A stretch of 38,143 nucleotides of DNA from CAZCZZ01 sp964503335 (GTDB lineage: Bacteria > Verrucomicrobiota > Kiritimatiellia > CAIVKH01). Of the stretch, positions 1 to 6,142 are shown in pieces. The notes beneath the pieces are model-generated. The model did no database searches, was not told the origin of the DNA, and saw nothing but the letters and a program-made list of their open reading frames with translations. The number at the start of each line of letters is the position of its first letter. Within the stretch, counting starts at the first letter, position 1. The position numbers were made by a program, and so were the translations under genes. The stretch spans positions 1 through 38,143 of the forward strand of contig CAZCZZ010000038.1 of the NCBI GenBank assembly GCA_964503335.1. Direction: 5' to 3'.

Positions 1-1572
1 GTGAAGAAGTCGCTTGACCACCTCAACCTCGACGGGAAGCACTTTCCCAAGCCGGACGTCCTGCTCGGCGCGTTCAGCTATGCGGCCAATACGGAAAAGT
101 CCGTCATGGACGTGGCCAGCGACCGGTTTGCCAAGCATGACATCCAGATCGAAGATGTCGTGCGGGTTCACAAGGCGTATGTCGCTCGCAAACGTGAGTT
201 GAACGCCATGGATTTCGACGACCTGCTCGTCAACGGCCTCGAACTGTTCCGGCAGCACGAACAGATTCTGGACCGCTACCGAGAGCGTTTCCTGTATGTC
301 CTCGTGGACGAGTACCAGGACACGAACACGATCCAGGCGGAGTGGGTGGACACCATATCGTCCCGCCATCGCAACCTGCTGGTCGTGGGCGACGACTTCC
401 AGAGCATCTACTCCTGGCGTGGCGCCGACTTTCGCAACATCATCAGCTTCCCCAAGCGGTATCCCGATGCGACGGTCTTCAAGCTGGAAACAAACTACCG
501 CAGCGTGCCGGAGATCCTGAACCTCGCGAATGCGTGCATCGCAGGCAATCCCGAGCAATTCCAGAAGACGCTGAAAGCCGTGCGCGAGACGTACCGGAAG
601 CCGCAGATCGCCCGCCTGCGCGACGGGGATGCACAGGCGCAGTACGTGATCGAAAGGATCCAGCAACTCCGCCGTGAGGGCGTGAAGCTGCGCGATATCG
701 CGATCCTATATCGGGCTCATTTCCATGCCATGGAACTGCAGCTTGAGTTGAGCCGTCAGCAGATTCCGTATGTCATCACGTCCGGAATGCGGTTCTTTGA
801 GCAGGCCCACATCAAGGACGTGTGCAGCATCGTGCGTGTGCTGGTGAATCCGGGCGACGGGCTTGCCTTCCAGCGGTTGATCGAGCTCATGCCCAAGATG
901 GGAAAGAAGACGAGTGAAAAGGTGCTCGATGCGATGGGCCGGCGCTTCAATGCCGCGGAGATGTCCGAGAGGGCACGGCTCATGGGCCTGATGCCCGCAG
1001 CGGCGCGCAAGGCATGGGGCGAAATCGATAAGATTCTGGCCGCCTATCATGTCGAGAATCTCAGCGAGGACCCGGGCGAAGTGATTCACCGGTTCCTCAA
1101 GGCTTTCTACGAGCAATACGCTGTCGAGACCTTCGAGAACGTGGATCGCCGCCTGGAAGACATTGAGGAGTTGATCAACTTCACGGTGCGCTTCGAGAGC
1201 GCCGAGGCCTTCTTGAGCGAGCTCGCCCTGCTGACCAATCTCGACGCCGAGGCGGATGATCCGCACGATGCGAATGCCGAGGTCATCAAGCTCAGCACCA
1301 TTCATCAGGCCAAGGGCCTGGAGTGGCATACGGTTTTTATCCTGTGGATGGCGGACGGCATGTTCCCGTCGGGCCGGTCCATGAACGAATCATCGGGTGA
1401 ATCGGAAGAGCGGCGCCTCTTCTATGTGGCTGCAACGCGCGCGAGGGACGACCTGTTTCTCTGCGCGCCTGCGCTGCGAAGACAGCGCGACGGCGGCACG
1501 CAGTTCTTTGCGCCGTCGCGGTTCCTTTCCGAAATACCCGGGAACCTCGTGAAAGAGGATGCCGGGTGGTAA
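1..1572 (+). CDS. UvrD/PcrA-type ATP-dependent DNA helicase (5' partial)
   Basis: Superfamily 1A 3'-5' DNA helicase, acting in cytoplasmic DNA repair and replication. The visible 523 residues carry the Walker B box VDEYQD (about 102-107), motif III GDDFQSIYSWRGAD (about 130-143), motif IV TNYRS (about 164), motif V STIHQAKGLEW (about 431) and motif VI FYVAATRARDDL (about 474). The N-terminal Walker A motif (GxGKT) is absent. The reading frame is open to base 1, so the gene starts upstream of the window and roughly 100-150 residues are missing. The GTG at base 1 should not be read as the true start. The product also lacks the long C-terminal tail of classical UvrD. The next gene (ComM) begins 24 nt downstream on the same strand, so the two may be cotranscribed. 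Family assignment is secure; whether it is UvrD, PcrA or Rep is not resolved. Confidence 0.93.
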   Translation: MKKSLDHLNLDGKHFPKPDVLLGAFSYAANTEKSVMDVASDRFAKHDIQIEDVVRVHKAYVARKRELNAMDFDDLLVNGLELFRQHEQILDRYRERFLYVLVDEYQDTNTIQAEWVDTISSRHRNLLVVGDDFQSIYSWRGADFRNIISFPKRYPDATVFKLETNYRSVPEILNLANACIAGNPEQFQKTLKAVRETYRKPQIARLRDGDAQAQYVIERIQQLRREGVKLRDIAILYRAHFHAMELQLELSRQQIPYVITSGMRFFEQAHIKDVCSIVRVLVNPGDGLAFQRLIELMPKMGKKTSEKVLDAMGRRFNAAEMSERARLMGLMPAAARKAWGEIDKILAAYHVENLSEDPGEVIHRFLKAFYEQYAVETFENVDRRLEDIEELINFTVRFESAEAFLSELALLTNLDAEADDPHDANAEVIKLSTIHQAKGLEWHTVFILWMADGMFPSGRSMNESSGESEERRLFYVAATRARDDLFLCAPALRRQRDGGTQFFAPSRFLSEIPGNLVKEDAGW

Positions 1573-1596
1573 TCCTCATGAGCGGAGTTCAATCCC

Positions 1597-3135
1597 ATGT
1601 TGGCACGAGTGTTTTCGGGTGCGGTGTATGGCGTGGATGCGTTTGGCGTCGAGATCGAGGTCAACGCAGGGCACGGTGAGACGAAGGTGGTCATTGTCGG
1701 CCTGCCCGATGCAGCCGTGAAGGAAAGTGGCGATCGCGTCTGGACCGCGCTGATCAACTCAGGCTTCTCTCCGCCGATCGGCCGCACGACCGTCAATCTC
1801 GCCCCTGCCGATGTAAAGAAGGAAGGGCCGTCGTTTGACCTTCCGATCGCCCTCGGCATGATCGCCGCTTCGGACGGCGACATCGAAACCGCGATGCTTG
1901 AGCGGTATGCGATTATCGGCGAGCTCGCCTTGAGCGGCGAAGTGCGCCGCGTGCGCGGCGTCCTCCCGGTGGCCATGATGGCCCGGAATCAGGGCCGCGA
2001 AGGAATCCTCGTACCTGAAGAGAATGCCGATGAGGCTGCCGTCGTGCATGGCCTGAAAGTCTATCCCGTACGGAATCTTCGCCAGGCTGCAGATTTCCTG
2101 TCGGGACAGGCGGACATGGCCCCGTACGCGGTCGATTCCGAATCCGTCTTCGCAGGGCATGCGAGCTATGAAGAAGACTTTGCCGATGTGAAGGGCCAGG
2201 AATTCGCGAAACGCGCGATCGAGGTCGGTATCAGCGGTGGGCACAACATCCTGTTCCTGGGTCCGCCCGGGACCGGCAAGTCCATGCTTTCGAAACGAGT
2301 GGCGTCGATTCTCCCGCCGATGACGCTGGATGAAGCGCTCGAGACGACCAAGATTCACAGCATCGCCGGAACCCTTCCACCGCATCACGCCCTGGTGTCG
2401 CGTCGACCGTTCCGGTCGCCGCATCATACAATCTCCGACGCCGGCTTGCTCGGTGGCGGAAGTCATCCCGTGCCTGGCGAAGTGAGCCTCTCGCACCATG
2501 GCGTTCTCTTCCTCGACGAACTTCCAGAGTTCCACCGCAACGTGCTCGAAGTCATGCGCCAGCCTCTTGAGGACGGCGTCGTGACCATCTCCCGCGCCGC
2601 CGCCAGCGTAACGTTCCCGTGTCGCTTCATGCTCGTCGCCGCGATGAACCCGTGCCCCTGCGGCTATCTGGGCGACACGAAGAAGGAGTGCCGGTGCAGC
2701 TCAATCCAGATCCAGCGATACCGCTCGAAGATCTCGGGACCGCTGCTGGACCGGATCGATATCCATGTCGAAGTGCCGGCCGTGAAGTACGAACAGTTGA
2801 CCTCTCTGGAGCGCGGGGAGTCGTCAGCCGTGATTCGCGACCGGGTGATCCGCGCGCGAAAAGTCCAGCAGGAGCGCTTCGCCAGGAGCAAGCGCATCAC
2901 CTGCAACGCCGGGATGGGATCGAAGGAAGTCGCCGCGCATTGTCGACCGACCGACGACGCCCAGCACCTGCTCAAGATGGCCATCTCCGACCTGAACTTC
3001 AGCGCCCGCGCCTACGACCGCATCCTGAAAGTCTCCCGCACAATCGCCGACCTCGAGGGCTCCGCGACCATCGAAGCGCACCATATCTCCGAAGCCATCC
3101 AGTACCGCGCACTTGACCGGCAGTGGAGCCGGTGA
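1597..3135 (+). CDS. comM: YifB/ComM family Mg-chelatase-like AAA+ ATPase
   Basis: 512 residues, the usual length for the ComM/YifB family. In known members it is a hexameric helicase that promotes branch migration during natural transformation. The order is an N-terminal ChlI-like domain (about 1-170, starting MLARVFSGAVYGVDA), a AAA+ core with Walker A GPPGTGKS (about 222-229) and Walker B LFLDELPEF (about 303), and a C-terminal Mg-chelatase-type lid containing the cysteine-rich stretch NPCPCGYLGD. The ATG at 1597 has a GCGGAG ribosome-binding site about 9 nt upstream and gives the family's typical N terminus. It follows the helicase gene by 24 nt. No other competence genes lie in the window, so a transformation role is inferred from the family alone. 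Confidence 0.93.
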   Translation: MLARVFSGAVYGVDAFGVEIEVNAGHGETKVVIVGLPDAAVKESGDRVWTALINSGFSPPIGRTTVNLAPADVKKEGPSFDLPIALGMIAASDGDIETAMLERYAIIGELALSGEVRRVRGVLPVAMMARNQGREGILVPEENADEAAVVHGLKVYPVRNLRQAADFLSGQADMAPYAVDSESVFAGHASYEEDFADVKGQEFAKRAIEVGISGGHNILFLGPPGTGKSMLSKRVASILPPMTLDEALETTKIHSIAGTLPPHHALVSRRPFRSPHHTISDAGLLGGGSHPVPGEVSLSHHGVLFLDELPEFHRNVLEVMRQPLEDGVVTISRAAASVTFPCRFMLVAAMNPCPCGYLGDTKKECRCSSIQIQRYRSKISGPLLDRIDIHVEVPAVKYEQLTSLERGESSAVIRDRVIRARKVQQERFARSKRITCNAGMGSKEVAAHCRPTDDAQHLLKMAISDLNFSARAYDRILKVSRTIADLEGSATIEAHHISEAIQYRALDRQWSR

Positions 3136-3150
3136 AGCGTTAACCGCGGC

Positions 3151-3199
3151 GGCCCAAAGGGTGAATATTGCATCGTAGCCGGCGAAAAATTCGGGCTAG
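3151..3199 (+). repeat. 49-nt palindromic repeat, degenerate copy
   Basis: Same length and ends as 6044-6092: it starts GGCCCAAAGGG and ends TTCGGGCTAG, while the middle 28 nt are largely different. The inner arms here no longer pair well. It fills most of the 73-nt gap between comM and queG. Its terminal CTAG overlaps TAGTAT (3197-3202), a weak -10-like hexamer 6 nt before the queG ATG. Confidence 0.75.
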
Positions 3200-3208
3200 T
3201 ATGACGGC

Positions 3209-4258
3209 ATGACGCTGACGTCCCGCATTCGCAATGAGGCCCTTCGCCTCGGCTTTGACTTCTGCGGGTTCAGTGAGGCGAAGCCATCGCCACGTGCGGA
3301 CGCGTTCGGGGATTGGATCGGTCGGGGGCGGCATGCAGGGATGGGGTGGATTGCGCGGGATCCGGAGCGACGCCTCGATCCGCAGCGGGTCCTCCCGGGC
3401 GCCGTCTCGCTCATCAGCGTGGCCTTGTCGTACTACCTCGAAGATCCCCCGGCCACACTTTGGAACGACCCCTTGCGCGGTCGCGTGGCCCGGTATGCAT
3501 GGGGCAGGGACTACCATGATGTCATGCTGCCGATGCTGGAGGAGCTTGCTGCGTTTGTTCGCAGCGAGGCGGGCGTGCCGGTGTGTCATCGCGCCTACGT
3601 TGACACCGGCCCCGTGCTCGAACGCGACGTGGCGGCGCGGGCCGGCCTTGGCTTTATCGGCAAGAACACCCTTCTGATTCATCCTCGCGCCGGTTCCTAC
3701 ATGCTTCTCGGTGAAGTCCTCGTGGATGTACCACTCGAGCCTGACCTCGAAATGATCGCGGAAGCAGAGAAGGGGACCTGCGGCGACTGCCGTCGCTGTC
3801 AGGACGTATGTCCAACCCACGCCTTCCCCGTTCCATACGTGTTGGATAGCAACCTCTGCATCTCGTACCTGACGATCGAATTGAAGGGGAGCATCCCCGA
3901 GCCACTGCGGCCGAAGATGGGGAACTGGATTTTCGGCTGCGATGAATGTCAGTCGGTGTGTCCCTGGGTGAAAAAGTACGCCACGGCGTCGAAACAGCGG
4001 TTCCTGAAGTACGAACCGGACTGGGCTGCACCGAGCCTGCTGGAACTCATTCAACTCGATGACAAAGCATTCAAGGACCGCTTCGCAGGGTCGCCGATCC
4101 TGCGCCCCAAGCGCAAGGGCCTCCTGCGAAATGTCGCCGTGGCGCTAGGCAACAGCGGAAGACCGGAAGCAATCCCTTCTTTGGAAAAAGCCACCAAGGA
4201 CCCCGAACCCCTGATCGCCGAACACGCCTCCTGGGCCTTGAGCCGGCTCGGAAGGTAG
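3209..4258 (+). CDS. queG: Epoxyqueuosine reductase QueG
   Basis: Catalyses the last step of queuosine synthesis, reducing epoxyqueuosine to queuosine in tRNA anticodons. It uses cobalamin and two [4Fe-4S] clusters. The 349 residues match the family. The catalytic-Asp segment YVDTGPVLERD lies near 130-140, followed by AARAGLGFIGKNT. Two ferredoxin-like cluster motifs follow: CGDCRRCQDVCP (about 191-202) and CDECQSVCPW (about 244-253). A C-terminal HEAT-like tail (about 290-349, ending EHASWALSRLGR) is the tRNA-binding part in known members. The ATG at 3209 gives a full N terminus, but no Shine-Dalgarno sequence is visible. A -10-like TAGTAT ends 6 nt upstream, so a leaderless message is possible. 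No other queuosine genes are in the window. Confidence 0.95.
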   Translation: MTLTSRIRNEALRLGFDFCGFSEAKPSPRADAFGDWIGRGRHAGMGWIARDPERRLDPQRVLPGAVSLISVALSYYLEDPPATLWNDPLRGRVARYAWGRDYHDVMLPMLEELAAFVRSEAGVPVCHRAYVDTGPVLERDVAARAGLGFIGKNTLLIHPRAGSYMLLGEVLVDVPLEPDLEMIAEAEKGTCGDCRRCQDVCPTHAFPVPYVLDSNLCISYLTIELKGSIPEPLRPKMGNWIFGCDECQSVCPWVKKYATASKQRFLKYEPDWAAPSLLELIQLDDKAFKDRFAGSPILRPKRKGLLRNVAVALGNSGRPEAIPSLEKATKDPEPLIAEHASWALSRLGR

Positions 4259-4285
4259 GCCGTCTATTTCGCCGTAGAGAACGTG

Positions 4286-4843
4286 ATGAAGAATCGTGAG
4301 GCTAGATATTTCACGCTGAGCTTGGAGTCACTCAGGGTGATTGGGGGGTGGGCTGCGGATTGCGCGGAGGGGGCGCTGCCCTTGTTTGAGAGGTGCGCCG
4401 GTTCGGATTTGCGACCGCGTGCGGCGATTGATGGCATCCGGGAGTTTGCCGCGGGTGGTAAGCGCGCGGCCCGCTTGCGCTCGCTGGCCATGGATGCGCA
4501 CACCGCGGCGCGTGAGGTTGGCGATCCTGCGGCGGCTGCCGCCGCCCGCGCCGCGGGTCTTGCGGCCGCGAGCGCGTATACGCACCCTTTGGCGGATGTC
4601 CATCAGACAAAACACATCGTCGGTCCAGCGGCCTATGCCGCGCTTGCTCTTGAAGTTGATCACGCGGACGATCCACGTGTCGGTGACGCAGCGGTCCGTC
4701 GTGCGATCAAGCGAGCCCCACCTGAAGTGCGCGAGGTCCTGCTGCAGATGCCTGCCCGCAAAGCAGGCAAGTCCAGGCTGGAAACACTCCTCTACAACCT
4801 GGATGCGGGAATCCGCTCCCGATCTTCGCCGCGGGACACGTAA
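4286..4843 (+). CDS. Imm-5-like putative immunity protein
   Basis: A 185-residue, alanine-rich, probably all-helical protein. The pattern TLSLESLRVIGGWAADCAE near the N terminus, the AREVGDPAAAAAARAAG repeat-like helix in the middle and the segment HPLADVHQTKHIVGPAAYAA around 105-125 resemble the Imm-5-like 'putative immunity protein' family, often misannotated as exonuclease SbcC. In that family the name comes from association with polymorphic toxins, but the biochemical function is not established. No toxin, Rhs or secretion gene is adjacent here. Either GTG 4283 or ATG 4286 could start it; I chose ATG because TAGAGA lies just upstream. It follows queG by 27 nt on the same strand. The family call is from motif memory and is moderate. 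Confidence 0.6.
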   Translation: MKNREARYFTLSLESLRVIGGWAADCAEGALPLFERCAGSDLRPRAAIDGIREFAAGGKRAARLRSLAMDAHTAAREVGDPAAAAAARAAGLAAASAYTHPLADVHQTKHIVGPAAYAALALEVDHADDPRVGDAAVRRAIKRAPPEVREVLLQMPARKAGKSRLETLLYNLDAGIRSRSSPRDT

Positions 4844-4905
4844 TGGAATCCCTGATGAGCCGATCCTTGCGACCCTGATGGGCGGTGACGAAGCTGCTGC
4901 CTAGT

Positions 4906-4927
4906 ATCCCCCGCGTGATCGGGGGAT
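4906..4927 (+). repeat. Hairpin in the 4844-4984 gap
   Basis: Perfect 8-bp inverted repeat ATCCCCCG / CGGGGGAT with a 6-nt loop (CGTGAT), between the Imm-5-like gene and the beta-barrel gene. Only a short T-poor tail follows, so it is a weak terminator candidate or part of the 5' untranslated region of the next gene. Nothing else stands out in this gap apart from the AAGGAGT ribosome-binding site at about 4974-4980. Confidence 0.5.
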
Positions 4928-4984
4928 CGTTTCCATGGCGTTATCGCGCCGGCGTATTCTCCGCTACACCAACAAGGAGTAGGT

Positions 4985-5875
4985 ATGCGTAGAATCATTG
5001 GATCAGCCGCGATCGCGCTGGTTGCGTTTGCAGTTTCAGCCCAGGCCCAGCTCATTCGACCCATTTCCAGCCCGGTGCTCGTCGATTCGCCCGACACGGG
5101 CACGTTCGTGCATCCTCTCTTCATCAACCAGAATCACCCGGACCAGTTGTCGACCACGGCGGGCAAGGTTCCGGCCGGCGGCGATTTCCAGGTCTATGCG
5201 GTCCAGCTTGAGTATGCCTTCCAGCCCGACCTGTCCCTCATCGCGGTCAAGGACGGCTACATTGACTTCAATCCCGACGAAACGCTCTCGACGGAAGATG
5301 GCTGGGCGGATCTTGCGGCCGGACTGAAGTACGTCTTCTATCGAACCACGGACACAGTCGCCAGCGTGAAGGGCGTGGTCGAGCTGCCCATCGGCGACGA
5401 TGAGGTGTGGCAGGGGAATGGCGACGGCGCCTTCGACCCTGCGGTCGCGGCGGCGAAGAAGCTCGGAAAGCTGCAGGTTCAGGGCACGATCGGCTATATC
5501 CTGCCGCTGGACGATGAACGCAGCGCGTCACTCTACGACAGCTGGCATGTCTCCTACGAAGTGGCCCCCGGCTTCTTCCCCGTCATCGAGCTCAACCACA
5601 TGCGCGTGACGGATCCGGGCGACGGCGGAAAGCGCTTCGATGTTCATGCCGACGGCGGCGTGCCCTCGATCGCACAGTTCGAAGCCGGCGATCTCGTGAA
5701 CTTCGGCGCGGCGAATGCGGACGACAATGCCGATTTCGTATCGCTCGCCCTCGGCGCCCGCTTCGAGGTCTGCCCCTACGCAACGCTCGGCGCGGCGTAT
5801 GAATTTCCTCTGACCGATGAAGAAGACAGCCTGATGAAGGACCGCATCACGGTCGACTGCATCATCAACCTCTAG
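4985..5875 (+). CDS. Secreted protein, probable outer-membrane beta-barrel
   Basis: 296 residues with a clear Sec signal peptide: MRRIIGSAAIALVAFAVSAQA, cut after AQA at about 21. The mature part is rich in alternating amphipathic strands (for example FQVYAVQLEYAFQPDLSLIAVKDGYIDF, VQGTIGYILPL, VSLALGARFEVCPYATLGAAYEFPL). This is the pattern of transporter/MetA-like outer-membrane barrels of unknown substrate. The last residue is Leu rather than the classical terminal Phe, so a barrel is inferred, not proven. AAGGAGT sits 4-5 nt upstream of the ATG, a strong ribosome-binding site. The stop codon TAG (5873-5875) lies inside the end of the hairpin cassette at 5872. It converges on the M16 peptidase gene. 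Confidence 0.8.
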   Translation: MRRIIGSAAIALVAFAVSAQAQLIRPISSPVLVDSPDTGTFVHPLFINQNHPDQLSTTAGKVPAGGDFQVYAVQLEYAFQPDLSLIAVKDGYIDFNPDETLSTEDGWADLAAGLKYVFYRTTDTVASVKGVVELPIGDDEVWQGNGDGAFDPAVAAAKKLGKLQVQGTIGYILPLDDERSASLYDSWHVSYEVAPGFFPVIELNHMRVTDPGDGGKRFDVHADGGVPSIAQFEAGDLVNFGAANADDNADFVSLALGARFEVCPYATLGAAYEFPLTDEEDSLMKDRITVDCIINL

Positions 5876-5877
5876 CC

Positions 5878-5918
5878 CGCATATTGCATCGCACTTTTTG
5901 AGTGCGATGCAATATGCG
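5878..5918. repeat. Cassette hairpin A (18-bp stem)
   Basis: Perfect 18-bp stem beginning CGCATATTGCATCGCACT, loop TTTTG at 5896-5900, followed by CTTTTGG. It is the opposite-orientation member of the family at 6044-6092, sharing the CTAGCCCG end. It could terminate transcription of the beta-barrel gene, whose stop codon is 3 nt upstream. Confidence 0.85.
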
Positions 5919-5961
5919 CTTTTGGCACGGCAACTTGCACCGCAAGTTCCGTGACCAAAAG
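5919..5961. repeat. Cassette hairpin B (imperfect)
   Basis: The arms CTTTTGGCACGGCAACTTGC and GCAAGTTCCGTGACCAAAAG pair with two bulges around a 3-nt loop (ACC). It abuts hairpin A directly. Confidence 0.7.
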
Positions 5962-5967
5962 ACGTGA

Positions 5968-5997
5968 CGATTTGGCGCGTTGCTACGCGCCAAATCG
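5968..5997. repeat. Cassette hairpin C (12-bp stem)
   Basis: Perfect 12-bp stem CGATTTGGCGCG / CGCGCCAAATCG with loop TTGCTA. The 35 nt 5965-5999 match 38051-38085 at 29 positions, including a compensatory pair change, so this is one member of a dispersed family. Confidence 0.8.
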
Positions 5998-6016
5998 AAC
6001 GTGGTGACGCCCCGTT

Positions 6017-6039
6017 TGGATGCGGCAGAGCCGCATCCA
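6017..6039. repeat. Cassette hairpin D (10-bp stem)
   Basis: Stem TGGATGCGGC / GCCGCATCCA with a 3-nt loop (AGA). No second copy was noticed in the window. Confidence 0.7.
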
Positions 6040-6043
6040 TCAC

Positions 6044-6092
6044 GGCCCAAAGGGCGAACATGGCATGGAGTACCATGCCATGTTCGGGCTAG
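6044..6092. repeat. Cassette hairpin E, 49-nt repeat copy
   Basis: Perfect 14-bp inner stem (GAACATGGCATGG paired at 6056-6068 and 6073-6085, plus the flanking C-G) with loop AGTA. The outer bases GCCC (6045-6048) and GGGC (6086-6089) can also pair. It shares its length and both ends with 3151-3199. Confidence 0.85.
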
Positions 6093-6142
6093 CCGATACC
6101 CTCCAGTTCGGCTGGAAACGAAGGCGGTCCGCCGGGGCCGCT

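Larger units (their letters stand above)
5872..6092. repeat. 221-nt multi-hairpin cassette with CTAGCCCG inverted ends
   Basis: The segment starts CTAGCCCGCATATTGCATCG. The reverse complement of its other end reads CTAGCCCGAACATGGCATGG, matching at 16 of 20 positions, so the cassette has terminal inverted repeats. Between them are three more hairpins, listed separately. It has no coding potential and sits between two converging genes, consistent with a MITE-like or REP/BIME-like composite element. It may also act as a bidirectional transcription terminator. Its first bases form the stop codon of the upstream gene. Confidence 0.75.
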
